Shown here: positions 12,091-24,167 of the stretch, in pieces
Position numbering within the stretch: position 1 is the first letter of the stretch
How the letters are laid out: each line of letters opens with the position of its first letter
NCBI GenBank assembly: GCA_025677815.1
Contig: JAIXMP010000041.1
Location: 1-64,000 of the forward strand
DNA: 64,000 nt
Direction of reading: 5' to 3'
Source of the DNA: Phascolomyces articulosus
Lineage: Eukaryota; Mucoromycota; Mucoromycetes; Mucorales; Lichtheimiaceae
The notes under the pieces: model-generated
What the model was told of the DNA's origin: nothing
Database searches by the model: none
What the model saw: the letters and a program-made list of their open reading frames with translations, nothing else
Program-made: the position numbers and the translations under genes

Positions 12091-14186
12091 ATGCACACAC
12101 TAATACAAAAAGCGACTGATCTCGCAACGTTACGTTCTGTTGTTCATCGTTCATCACTATCACATCGAAATCATAATAGCAAATCCCGCATTCATTCATC
12201 TACAAATATTCAGGAAGCAGATGATCTGATACGCCAATCACCAGGATCAGCGAAAGGGTATATTTTGATGGGAAAACTATATCAACAACAAAATAAATGG
12301 AGAGCAGCATCTGCGGTTTATAGTGCTGGTTTACGACTTGTTAATCAAAAGACAAATGATGATTATGCCCAACTTAAACGTGAAAAACAATACGTCATGG
12401 GCATCATTGCCAAAAAACATAATCAACAATCACCTCCTTTATTTCCGTATGATATCCTTAATATCATCTTTCACTCATTATCAACCTCAAGCTTATTACA
12501 ATGTGCAACTGTATGTGAATCATGGTTTTATGCTATCGTGGAGTGGCCCGGATTTTGGCATCGATTATTAAACAATGACGACTCCAATCAATATCATTCA
12601 TCTTCATCTGAATTACGTATTATAAAATATCAAGAACAAGATATTCAAAGTTTGTTGACTATCCTTTTACATTCAGAATGTCATCTTGTCAAATCGATCA
12701 GTGAGTGGATTAATAGTTATAATAATTATTGTTTTAGTTTTTCGTTAACCTTAAGCTTTCTTCACATGATTTTTATTATTTTCTTTTGTTGGCGTATTAG
12801 GGCGTTTGACTTTTATTTTTGCTAAAAATGTTTATACATTTTTATTTAATAGGATTTGAAGAAGTGACCCTACAAAAGTCGATCATACCCTTACTCGCGA
12901 GTGTTATTCGAGCCATTAGTCCTCCGATGACTCGGCTCTCATTCAAAAATGTTGATCTTTCCCAGGACTTGCTTAATCTTGTATTCGATGCGTGTACAAA
13001 TGTGACGCATTTTTCATACGAAGATTCAACAAATTCAACGAAGCTGGCACTTTATCCAGACGAAATTAATAATAACAACAATAATAATAATGATAATGAT
13101 ATTGAAGATGGTGATGAGCAAGAAACGCCACCCAGAAAAATATTCAAACCATCATTTAATAATATGATCATGAAAAGAAGAAAACAACAACATCAACCAC
13201 TGCAACAAAGAAGGAGGAATTCATCATTACTTGGAAAAAAAGCAAGTAATGGTACCACCACAACGTTTCAGATGATGACCACACTTCAATTTTCAGGCAT
13301 TAGTAATACAACGCTGCTGATTGAAGCTGTACAAAAATGTCCCAATTTGGAATCACTCTATCTAGACTCACACGACAGAATTCATCACGGAAAAATAATT
13401 CTTCACCTGGCAAGTCATTATTATCCTGTTAATAGTAATAAAAGAGAACGTCACCACTTTCGCTTTTGTTGTATATCCAAAGGAGCTCAAACCCATCATA
13501 CGCGTGCAACTACAACCACAGGCTTTATTATTCAAGATGGTCATGTCAATGCACAACCGAGCGATATTAGTCGTTACATGAAAAAACTTCATCCAACCTC
13601 TTTGGAACTATTGTCGATTGACTTTGATTTACGTTTGATAACGCCAAGATTATTCTTGGATCGGAATATCAGCCATTTACGACAACTTGAATTATGCTGT
13701 GCATCCTTATATCGTAATACAATGATACCAACAAAAAATGACCCTAGTTTTGAAACCTCCTTTTGTGCTTTGCTATCGCGATGTCCAGGATTACAAGTAC
13801 TCGTGATTCAGGATCCATGGGCAGTAGTACCTCCGCATGATAATAGGTTACTTGAGCGCTATCATATCAACATCACAGACAGAATATTGGTTGTATTGGC
13901 TACGACATGTACACAATTGAAGCAGTTGACGATTGAAGGCACATACCATCGATATACAGTCACAGGCTTTGACCAATATGTCAGGAGTAGTGGATCCGAT
14001 CAATTGGAATATCTCAAGATTAATCTTGACCCAGATAACCATGATATTCCTGAAATCATCAACATGCTTCCTCGTCTTGTTACTCTCTATTCGAATAATC
14101 TTGGGTTTCAAACCCGATTTGCTGTTGAAGCTTTATTAAGGCAACGTGATGGATCATTGCTTGAAGACCGATATTATCCATGGTAG
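12091..14186 (+). CDS. TPR - F-box - leucine-rich-repeat protein (Pof3/Dia2-type architecture)
   Basis: This is a likely substrate receptor of an SCF ubiquitin ligase. Exon 1 starts at 12091. A TPR-like helical pair (AKGYILMGKLYQQQNKWRAA, then SAVYSAGLRLV) lies at about residues 50-85. An F-box follows (PLFPYDILNIIFHSLSTSSL, then CATVCESWFYAIVEWPGFW) at about residues 115-155. One intron (GTGAGTGG...TTTAATAG, about 12700-12852) joins KSI to RFEEVTLQK. The remainder is a long LRR-like C-terminal half with repeats such as CPNLESLYLDS, LRQLELCCASLY, CPGLQVLVIQD and CTQLKQLTIEG. It is interrupted by low-complexity Asn/Asp (about 13063-13110) and Gln/Arg stretches. TPR before F-box before LRR is the order in fission yeast Pof3 and budding yeast Dia2, but this architecture is expanded in Mucoromycota, so orthology is not claimed. 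The stop is TAG at 14184-14186. Confidence 0.8.
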
Positions 14187-14396
14187 TAACAACTATATAT
14201 TAACAGGGGCTTATTTATAAAAACACAACAATGATTGTATATACTTAAACAATTTGCATATATTATATTAAAGAGAAGCACGAAACATGGATATATATTT
14301 TTATTATTCTGCATAATGTTATTAATAAAAAAAAAATGAATAAAGAGTGTGAAAAAAAATGGTGTGGGATATTTTTTGTATATATAAATTTCTTAT

Positions 14397-16961
14397 TTAA
14401 GCGTTGGCAGCTGCAGCCTTCATTTCCTGTAATTCTTGTAATCTGGCTTGCATCTTAGGTACTTCGATCAACTTTTGCTCAATGGCATTCTTTTCTTCTT
14501 GAAGAGCCAGACGTTTTTGAGCATCGAGTTTTGTAAATACATAGCCACCTTGGCCGTCATATTGTAAAATAAAGTTATGATATTGCCATAAGGATGGACG
14601 ATGTGATACCGTCAACAAGGAAATACCAAGCGCTGTTGCATGTGTATACATAATCTTTTCAATGTCCATGCTGACAGCACTTGTACATTCATCTAAAATT
14701 GCGTAACGAGGGGAATGGTAGAATAATCTTGCCATAGCAATTCTTTGTTTATCACCACCAGATAATGCGATAGCCCATTCCTTTTCTGTATCCCATCCAC
14801 CTTCACGCTCGACAATATGTTGAATTTGAACAACCTTGAGGATTTCAAGTAAATCATCATCGGTTACATTTCCTGATATTTCACCAAAAAAAAAAAAAAA
14901 GCGATACATTTTGTTAAAAAAAAAGTTCTTGTTTAAGTTCAAAAAAAAATTCACACTTCTCATATAAACTACTTACGTTTCTTCATGTCTTCAATAGTAT
15001 CAGGATAAAGGATTTGATCTCGCAAAGTACCAAGGGAGAGATAGGGTCTTTGAGGAATATAAAAGATATCACGATGATGAGGCTTGTTCAAAGTACCACC
15101 GTATACTGGCCATAATCCTCCCAAGATACGGAACAACGATGATTTACCGCAACCATTAGGACCAACAATTAATAAATGCATCTATAATAAATTTTGTGTG
15201 TTAATTCATCAAAGACATCCATTGTTACTGTAAAAGAAAAAAAATCACATACACCAGGTTTGACATGGAAAGTAAGTTGAGGAACAAGGACATCACCATT
15301 AGGACTGATGATAGGAACATCAATAAATTCAATATTTTCACTTTGATTAATTTTGCCACGACCTTCCAATTGTTTAGCATTATCTTCTGTGGACGCGGAT
15401 GACACAAGCCGTTTTTGATATCGACCTGCTTTCACATCTTCAAATACATCCAATAAATCGGTGACACGACTTGTGTAACCAGCTAATTCAGTCACTTCTT
15501 TGTAAGCATACATGATACGACCCACAGCATCGGATGAACTCATCAACAATCGACGATTGGTAACAAAACCTTCAGTACGTCCACCAATATCAGTACTTGA
15601 CAAACCAGGCACCTTGAAAAATACGGGTACAGAGCAAAGGACAAGACCACATGCACCCCAAAAGTATTTAATGACAAAATCTTCAAGCATACCATGAGGC
15701 ACACGTAATCTGAACACACGGTTGACATGTTTGATTAAGGCATAATAAGATCGATCCAAAGCACTCTTTTCGACATGTTGACCTTCAAATAATGCAATTT
15801 CTTCTGCATTTTCAATCAAACGTGAATGACCAAAACGGAATTCACCTTCTAATCGTTGTTCTTCCGCCACCATTTTACCAAAGGATGGGGTGTAACGACG
15901 CATTGTGCCTGATGATAGGTTGATAATGATAGTACCAAGGAGAACACCTTCAAAACCGACACCTCTTGTTAATTGGTAGTTGTAGATGAATACATCAAGA
16001 ATAGGTTTGGCCAAATTGGAATAAAGTTCTGCCAATGAATTACTGAATTTCGTTGTATCAACAGTAATACATTGATCAGCATTCTTGATACGATCGTCGA
16101 GATTACCCACAGCATAAAATGTCATGTCGCTCATGTATTGTTTATGGATATGATGTGTCAACCGTGTACGGAAAGCCAATGCCAACTTACTTTGCATGTA
16201 TGATAACTGCATGATAAAAAAAAATCGAGCAAATTCAGTTGGTTTATTGCGAAAATATATACACATATATAACCACACAATCAAAGTCATTCAATTTTAA
16301 CTTACCATACTGTTGGTATATGTTGCTGGGACAGCGACAGCCATCCACCATCCAATACCCATTACAAATTCACGCAATTTACCACGTACAAGAGCACTCA
16401 CAATACGACCATCCAAAGAAGCAATGTAAACGGATAAAATGGTTCGAAATACTAATAAACAAGAAATGATCATTCAATTTCAGTCATTCCAAATAATAAT
16501 AATGTAAGTCCTACCATTTCAATCTGCATAAATTCATTTTCCTTACCTAAGAATCCTGAATGAATAATCAGCATGAAGAATTCTTTTGATCGAAGTCCAG
16601 GCATCACAATAGAAAGCAACCTTTGCATTTGTTTAAAAAATGTCATATCCACCTATCATTCAATTCATTGTTCAGAAATCTATTTTATGTATTTTTTTTT
16701 AGAAATCATCCATTATTTTACCTCTACTTTACGCTTCTTTGTTGTTTTATCATCAGTAGTTGTTAATTTAGGTTTAGTAGGTCGTTTGGATTCTCTTTGG
16801 AAACGTCGTACGATTTGTCTGACAGTTAAAAATGTGCGTACAAGGAATATTAAAACAAGACCTCTTCTAACAGAATCTCTATGGGTCATGTAAGTTTTTG
16901 CCCATTGTTTTAACATGGGTCCCCATTGCGTACCCGCCAAAGTTGACAAAACGTTTGGCAT
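14397..16961 (-). CDS. peroxisomal ABC half-transporter, ABCD/PXA family
   Basis: It imports very-long-chain fatty acids or their CoA esters into peroxisomes as a dimer of half-transporters. The start is at 16961 ([17 protein letters not shown]). The basic N-terminal segment and first hydrophobic stretch ([14 protein letters not shown]) lead into the transmembrane domain, whose exons lie around 16650-16530 and 16455-16305 and in the long exon starting near 16210. The ABCD EAA-like loop is visible as [15 protein letters not shown] (about 15800). The nucleotide-binding domain has Walker [10 protein letters not shown] (about 15150), signature LSGGDKQR (about 14760), Walker [13 protein letters not shown] (about 14690) and an H-loop histidine in TVSHRPS. 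A short Ala-rich, coiled-coil-like C-terminus ends at 14397. At least five introns are present, including a T-rich one near 14890-14980. All catalytic motifs are intact. The PXA1-like or PXA2-like type was not determined. Confidence 0.9.
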
Positions 16962-17154
16962 TCCGCAATTGATGGTTTTATATAGAATAAAAAGATAAGA
17001 TTAAAAAGAAGAGAAGTGGAAGAAGAAGAAGACAAAGAAGAAAAAGAAAAAAAGAAAAAGGGACTTTATTTGGCACACAGAAACAAAAAAAAAAAAAAAA
17101 AAAAAAGAAAAGGATAAAAAAAATGAGTGTGTGTAACCACACGTGAAGATCCTT

Positions 17155-20100
17155 TTAAGAAGCTTGATGGAGATTCTGAATGTGATGTAATGCTTCACGT
17201 ACCTAAAAAATTTCATGTGAGCATTTTTTTTATTATTATTTTCATTGTGACCCTTTTTTTTATTTTCATTATTTTACCTGGTCCTTGAGTTGATCTTTAT
17301 AACGAAACTCTTGAAATTCATTTTCTTCTTCTTTGTGACATGCTTCCCATGCTGACAGTATCGATTGCGTTACTGCTTCAAATTGTTTCCCATATTTTCT
17401 TCTTTCTTGTGGTGTTGCTAAAGCTCGACATGCATTGATTCTAACTTTATAATTACGACACTGTCTTACTGATTGTATCAATGCATGATAAAGAGTATCT
17501 GTCCATGGGTATCGATCATCATCAACATCGTCATTATTATTATTATGATCGTTGTCGGTACCAATAGGAAAATCAGGATTCTTCAATAGGTTACTAACAG
17601 CATGACAAGCGTTCCATCGTGTTTTTAATGACCCAGATTCGATGTTTTTGGTCATCCCCGCCATGGCGTTTTTCACGAGCTGAAGATTTCGTCCAAACCT
17701 AAAATAGTCTTGCGGGGTGATACGCAGCAAACTACCAATGGCTCGAACTGCATTTGATCGTAACTATTTTTTATACGGTTAATTAATGATCTATAATATC
17801 ATTCTCTTTTATTTCAATTTCTTTTCATGTTTCTTACCTTGTCATTATCTAAAGCTGCTGATGTTGCTGTCGTTAATATATCAGCCCAAACTTGTATCGA
17901 TATCCATTCACTGATATCAAAGTCAGGTTTTTCACTGTCCGCAAAAAAAAGGCAATTCATTTTAATAACATTTTATTACCCCACATTATGGGTTTTCAAG
18001 CACTATTTCTTTCTTTCTTTCTTTCTTTCTTTCTTACCTTTCTACTACCAAAGCATCACATAAATTACCTTGAGCCCAACTTGCCCTCGCTCTTACAAGA
18101 ATTGATTTGTCATTCATTTGTTCTAACACCGCAGATGTCATATCTGATACAAATAGTGGATCATCATGTAAACTGGGAAATAGGATAAATACACCCAAAG
18201 CTCGACAAGCTGCTGCACGAACAATTGGATCTTGATCAACGGCCAAAGGGAGTAATAGTGTAATGGCTAATGTTTGAATCTTTGGTGGTAACTGTTCATA
18301 AATATCCTTGGACATACTTGCAAGACAATCACATGTCATACTACGTACAGATGATTCTGTATCTATACAGGTAGACTGAATATGCTTTTCAAGCATAGTT
18401 ATCCACCACACTACATATCGGTCCTTTTTATAAAAATTAGGTTTAATTCGATTCTTTTTTTTTTGTGTGTGCAAACTCCGCTCACATCCTTAAAAAAACA
18501 GGTTGTACCATGCTTTCATTGTTGACCATTGATGTGGCATATGATTCAGCAAATTTTAATGCTGCAACACGAACTGTTACTTCTTGATCCTTGAGTGCTT
18601 CAACAAAATGGGCATCAATAAACTGAGACTTATCATTACTACATTATACAATATTAGTTATTGGTACGTATATTAGTACTCCAATTGTATAGAATATTTT
18701 GACTTACAAGCTTGTATCGAGCGGTGATTTGGCTAGTATTCCTAGTGTTTGCCACGCCATGGCTGTCAATTCAGTATCTTGATATGTCTTTGTCATGGAT
18801 TCCAACAATAAATCAATCAGTTCTGAAGAGTCTAATAATTGAGCCACTTGATCCGCCGGACCGTTTTCCAAAATAGAAGAAATAACAGCAAGAATTGATG
18901 TCCTTATCGTAGTTGCTAAGAAAAATAATATAAAAACTGAGCTTCACTTCTCCATTTGAATTCATTTTTCTCCTATTCTCAAATATACATACATCCACTG
19001 TTCCATCGTTTCAATACAACCTTATACAAATTAGAAACATAACCTGCTGCCAATCGATCATATGGACTATTCACTACCAATACACATGCTAATTTCATAA
19101 TCAGCACAATGACTTGATGTTGTTGCTCTTTATCCAATGCACAAATTAATCCAGCATGAAAATCACGAAGTATTGCAGCAATGCGTTCGGATAAAGATGT
19201 AAATGATGATTTCGAGTCCCTGAAATAAAGCATACGCATATGAGATGATGCATCCATGTCTGTACCGTTTTTTCCTTATCCCTGACCTTACTCTTTCTTT
19301 TCACTCGACAAAATAAACTTAGGCTAACCTTTCGGATGCTACACTTAAATATTGCTTCGATCCATCTAACATAGCAATCAGCGTGTTACATACAGCTGTA
19401 CGCACTGTCAACGTGGGATCATACAAAAGGAGGGTAAATAATGATAAAGGTTGATTATCAGACTGAAGCGTTGGATAGAGGTGGTCATGTTGGTCAGTAT
19501 TGTTGCCAAGGAAAATAGAAAATGTATCAGGAATAAATTTTGGCCAATGAGGGTATAATACGCGTGGTGATGTCTAAATATATGAATATATATATATTAA
19601 TAAATCCATTATTTTTACTTTTACACCAGAGAGTGCATTGTGGAATTGGCATACCTTTGCAATTGCTGAGAGGCAAAGTAATGCATTGATTCTTATTTTT
19701 GCATCGTCTCTCCTAGTTCGAAATATATTAGTAAATATCTTTCACCTTCAATAGGAGCCTTTTCAATACCATGGAAACTTACTGTCTACGTGGATTTGCC
19801 ATTGTTGTATCTCCTGTATCAGATAGCTCCGAATCTGAACTTGCTAAACCAATGATCCGTGGTTCTGTGGATCTCCATGAAATATGCGATGACCGTTTGC
19901 TTGTTATCTGCTGCTGCTGTTGTTGCTGAAATCGCGCCATACGGATTCTTGATGTCGTTGTCGCAACTTGTAGTGGTGTTGTATCCTCTCGCATCATAGC
20001 ATTATATGCTTGTGTTGAAACGCTTGTAAATATAAACTTGTGTACGATTTGAATAATATCGCACAACGGATTCGTCACCAGTGTTTTATCTTGTGATAAT

Positions 20101-20989
20101 ACAAATTGTAATGCACGTAATGTACTACTAGCTACTTTACGAACAGCTGAATCAGTAAAGTCTAATGAAGAAGAGGCAACCATCATTGTGCCATGAGATC
20201 CATGAGTGATGACACACACATTGGATAAAAGTGCTTGGTAATAACTTGGATAATAGGATTGTAATTTCGATCCGGCATTTGCACAGCTATTCCCAATACA
20301 GTTGATCGCCATACGTCGTACTTCGAGTGGTCGTGTTGAGCGATCAGCAAGTCCAAGTAATAAGTTTGATACGCGTGGATAGTATTTGGAAGCATTGGAT
20401 GCATTTTCAAAAACCAAAGCACTCAATGCACGAAGCATATCCACTCGTAGCTCGGCTGTAGTTCCGGTTTGCTCCAGTCCATCAAGTAAAAAGATAATAC
20501 ACACCTCAAACTGGGATGATCGTAAACTAGTTAGACGGATCTATTTTTTTAAAAAAAAAAAAAAGTTCTGTTAGCATATGAGAGGATCTTCATAAATAAG
20601 TCTACAAATTCCAGTAAATCAAAGGGATGAATTGCCTGCTTTGCGCATGCTTTAAACATGAATTTACAAAAAGCTGGAAATGCTTCGTGATCCAATGTTA
20701 GACTTTTGCATCCTGCAATAAGAATGTCAATGATTTGCTGTAGTATGGAAGATTCGTTAGAGATTTTTTTTTTTTCTTAAAAAAAGAGTAATCAGAAATA
20801 GAGAAAATATTTAATAAATAAAAAGATCCATACTTGATCAGATACATTTTTTATTGGTGCATCTATCGCATCGAGATCATTAAAGAGCTCCAAGATGGTT
20901 GTAGGATTTCTGCCGTCATTGTTATTAACATATCGATAAAAATGAAGAGCAAGGGTCTGGAGCTGTTGCAAAGACTTTTGAGTCACCAT
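17155..20989 (-). CDS. HEATR6-like HEAT-repeat protein (DUF4042)
   Basis: This is a multi-exon, all-helical protein of HEAT repeats; its molecular role in fungi is unknown. The start is taken at 20989 (MVTQKSLQQLQTLALHFYRY). The exon at 20504-19779 carries the DUF4042-type region (LRVDMLRALSALVFENASNA, then VRRMAINCIGNSCANAGSKL), followed by a poly-Gln tract and the acidic SSDSELSDTGDTT linker seen in the HEATR6 family. Later exons (about 19257-18979, 18900-18490, 18410-18040, 17730-17281) read as consecutive HEAT repeats, for example VRAAACRALGVFILFPSL and VRARASWAQGN. The C-terminal YKVRINACRALATPQERRKY aligns with the same part of vertebrate HEATR6. The last short exon, after an intron at about 17280-17204, ends EALHHIQNLHQAS-stop at 17155. 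A CTTT microsatellite sits in one intron. The assignment rests on remembered family features; exon borders are approximate. Confidence 0.78.
17996..18037. repeat. (CTTT)n microsatellite in an intron
   Basis: A run of about ten CTTT units lies inside an intron of the HEATR6-like gene, forming a purine-rich tract on the sense (minus) strand. It is probably neutral. Confidence 0.9.
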
Positions 20990-21070
20990 ATAAACGCAAG
21001 TTGTATATAACCTTTTTTTTGGCCAAAGGTAAAAAAATATGTGGCGGCACTTCAGAAAAAACTCGGAATA

Positions 21071-21238
21071 ATGCATCCAAATTTGGAGTACATTATGGAA
21101 AGAACAAAAGAGCTTCGTTTACAGACACCAAGATTTTATTCTCGCAATAGCAATGCAGTCAGTTCATATTTCAATCTCCAACCATATTACGTTCCTTTTA
21201 GACACCAACCCACAGCAACCACCAATTTTTTCATATAG
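21071..21238 (+). CDS. small ORF, 55 codons, unknown
   Basis: An ATG at 21071 opens MHPNLEYIMERTKELRLQTP and ends ATTNFFI-TAG. The same frame is open upstream to 21041 without an ATG. It is divergent from the HEATR6-like gene and starts only about 80 bp from that gene's start codon. Charged and aromatic residues are mixed as in a real protein, and no transposon similarity was seen. It could be a small mitochondrial or ribosome-associated protein, a first exon, or chance. I do not recognise it. Confidence 0.3.
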   Translation: MHPNLEYIMERTKELRLQTPRFYSRNSNAVSSYFNLQPYYVPFRHQPTATTNFFI

Positions 21239-21584
21239 GCACCAACTTCTACTTACTAAAAATGTATAATATCAAGCTTTGCTCTGCTATGGTGGTCGAT
21301 GTATATGCCTTTTCTTTGCTCTGTTACAAAGGACTTACTATTATATAAAAGAAGAATTATTATCCCATAAACAAACAGCTTATTTCTTCATACATTTTGA
21401 GAAATATAGTAAATAGTACGAGCAAGATAACATTTATTTTCAGGGTACTACTCATGAAACAAAAGAGCAATAGACAAGTTCATGCAGCCTTGTATCTTTT
21501 GATGAATTGTGATAGTGTAACCCTTAGTTTTTAAGATAATAGGACTTCAGTATAAAGGTAAGGAAAAAAAATGCCAAAATCCCA
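21239..21584. other. intergenic, left border of transposon island
   Basis: This is an AT-rich spacer with no recognisable gene. The left inverted repeat of the IS630-like element begins at its right edge. Confidence 0.6.
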
Positions 21585-21757
21585 TATTGGATTTTTCCTA
21601 TTACTTCGCGTCCCCCCATTTTTACTTTCGCGGGATCTGAATTTCAATTTCGCTGATGGTAATTTTCGAATTTGCATATCATGAATTTACACTTTTGCCT
21701 ACAGAATAATTTCAGTTTCACATTTTTAGATTTTCACATTTGCATCCCATTTTTTTT

Positions 21758-21880
21758 TATTTTCGCATTCCAATATTTTTATATTTGCATCTCAATATTT
21801 TTATATTTGCGTCTCAATATTTTTATATTTGTGTCTCAATATCTTTATATTTGTGTCTCAATATTATAATGTTTGTGTCT
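21758..21880. repeat. subterminal tandem repeat (left), about 21-22 bp unit
   Basis: About five units of a motif like CAATATTTTTATATTTGCRT sit just inside the left TIR of the IS630-like element. An inverted equivalent array lies near the right end. Such arrays can act as transposase binding sites; that role is inferred here. Confidence 0.8.
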
Positions 21881-22102
21881 TAGTTATTATATTTAACCAA
21901 TAAAACACAAAGTATCACTTCATAAAATGTCTCTATTTAATGTTGATAGAACAGACAAAGTCTTGCTTTTGGGAAAGTACTGTTTTCATATTTGCTAAGA
22001 AATTCTTGCAACTAAGTATAAATATTAGGTAGTTTGTATCTATCACTATAAATCTAACAGCAACACCATTTACTCCTCCTAAAAAAAACATTTTCTATAG
22101 TT

Positions 22103-23759
22103 ATGTATCCTTTGTATACTCCACTGTTATGTAAAGATGAAAATATAGAAGGCATTCAGTATAATGGAGTACTGCCATTTGACAATGATGACTTTCTTGA
22201 TTCTAATAAAGTGGAGCAAACCAAAGAAGAAAAAGAAGCTGAAGATATTGAAGTGATAGAAGAAGTAATTGATGCTGCTGATCCTTACCAAATTCTAATT
22301 ACAGAATTGGACATAGGAAAGGATAGTATATGCTCACTTGTAACAATGGCGAGAACAGCGAATGAAACTGAAAAAGTAAGTGATATCAAATTGTTCTATA
22401 TTAACCTGTAGTTGACTTTAAGTATTCATATATATAGCATAAAGTATCTGAAGTATCTGAATTTAATGATACAAGTAAAATTCAAGCAAGTGATAGACAA
22501 GAAGATTCATTTACATTATTGCAGGATGGTTCAAATAGTTCATTACAACAAGCCATTAAGAAAAAGAGAGGAAGACCATGTAAACATCCAAAGAAAGAAG
22601 TTCAAAATTCAAGAGGTATATAGATTTCGTTTTTCTTCTTAAATAACCATTATATCTAATAGCAAGTTTGATTTCTATTACAGGAAAATATAGAAAATAC
22701 ATTAATAAGTTTATTATAATGGTTATTAACCTCAAACAAAATGTTACATTGAATTGTGCTGAAGCTGCAAGAATTGTATATATGCCAGAACGCACTACAG
22801 AAGATTATTTTAGATGCTTTCAAGATGGTGAAGAATATTTGCCTAGCCAAAGAAACAAAAATGTCAAAGGCCCCAAACTGATGCTCATGTAAGAGCATAC
22901 CAGGGTACTTCAAGAATTTTATGATGATAATGCTATGGCTACTATTAAAGAGGCGCAGGAAATACTATAGAACAAGTTCAAGATAGCTATTACTCAAAGT
23001 GGCCTTTACAAACATTTGGTGACCAAGTGTGGTTTGACTATGAAAAAACTTGAAAAAATATCCCAAGCTTGTAACTCTGAAAAAACAATTAATGCCTGAT
23101 TGCAATGGGTTTTAAATATAGAAAAAGAAAATATCGATTTTGAAAGCTGTGTGTTTATAGATGAAGTTAGATTCAATTTTCATATGCAACATACATTTAG
23201 TTGGTCAAAATGTAGTACTCCTGCTAAAGCAGTTGTTTTAAATAACCAAGGTGTGAATGTTACAATTCTGGGTACTATTGCTAGAGAAGGACTGGTGAAC
23301 TTGTCTTTAAGAAGTCCCTAAGCTGTAGTTGGATCAAAGAAATGAAAGTTGGATAGTGGAGAGGAATGTATTGTTTCTAAAATTGGAACAAGAACGCAGC
23401 ACTTCCTGGATTTTTTGGACTTAGTAATGGACATACTTGACAAAAACAACTTATATAGAAAAACTCTTATAATGGATAATGCAAGAATTCATCATGGGAA
23501 TTTGGTACATGAGGCAGCTAAAGGTAGAGGATATGATATTTTATATCTTCCACCATATTCACCATTTTTAAATCCCATTGAACTTTTCTGGTCGAAACTG
23601 AAATCTGGTGTAAGGTGCAAGCTTTTAACCAAAGATGATATATTGACACCATGCATTATCAAACCTGCCAAGCATATAACAGGTAAAGACTGCCAGGGTT
23701 GGATATTGCACTTAAAATCATTTTTTCCACAATGTCTTTTAAAGGAGGAGAAGTTGTAG
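22103..23759 (+). pseudogene. IS630-like DDE transposase, inactivated by in-frame stops
   Basis: The putative start is at 22103 (MYPLYTPLLCKDENIEG), an acidic N-terminal part. After an intron comes an AT-hook (KKRGRPCKHPKK, about 22560-22595). After a second intron (about 22615-22682) a helix-turn-helix-like region reads NLKQNVTLNCAEAARIVYMP. The catalytic domain shows D1 in VFIDEVRFNF (about 23160), D2 in LIMDNARIHHGN (about 23470) and E in PPYSPFLNPIELFW (about 23560-23595), the classic DDE_3 pattern. From 22668 to 23759 the frame never shifts, but it contains five stops: TAA 22890, TAG 22968, TGA 23097, TAA 23319 and TGA 23343. It is therefore dead by substitution, not by indels. Confidence 0.88.
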
Positions 23760-23844
23760 CTTTTTTTTGTTTAATATATAATTATAATTATCTGTTTTTG
23801 AAGCTATATCATATATAATTGAAAAGAATAAACTGTCAAAAAAA

Positions 23845-23960
23845 TAACTAGAATGCAAATATAAAAATATTGGGATGCAGATATAAAAATATTGGGATAC
23901 AAATATAAAAATATTGAGATGCAAATATAAAAATATTGGAACACAAAAATAAAAAAAAAT
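23845..23960. repeat. subterminal tandem repeat (right), inverted relative to the left array
   Basis: About five units like GCAAATATAAAAATATTGGG form the complement of the left array. They lie just inside the right TIR of the IS630-like element. Confidence 0.8.
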
Positions 23961-24167
23961 AGGACGCAAATATGAAAATCCAAAAATGCGAAACTAAAAT
24001 TATTCTGTGGGTGAAAGTATAAATTCATGATATGCAAATTCGAAAATTACCATCAGCGAAATTGAAATTCAGATCCCATGAAAGTAAAAATGGGGGGACG
24101 CGAAGTAATAGGAAAAATCCAATATTTCTGTTATTTCAAACATCGCCCCTAAAAAATGGGTGCAGAT

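Larger units (their letters stand above)
21585..24124 (+). mobile_element. IS630/Tc1-type DNA transposon with long TIRs and TA target duplication
   Basis: The two ends are inverted copies of each other. From the left, TATTGGATTTTTCCTATTAC continues through the CGCGTCCCCCCATTTTTACT block, a GGGATCTGAATTTC stretch and further, and the complement reads inwards from 24124. The homology runs roughly 130 bp. TA duplications lie at 21585-21586 and 24123-24124. Inside each TIR lies a tandem repeat of about 21-22 bp. The element carries one transposase gene, now broken. The ends are much better preserved than those of the other elements in the island. Confidence 0.88.

Noticed and set aside
21758..21880. 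CRISPR-like array
   Set aside because: The units are contiguous tandem repeats without unique spacers, in a eukaryotic transposon end.
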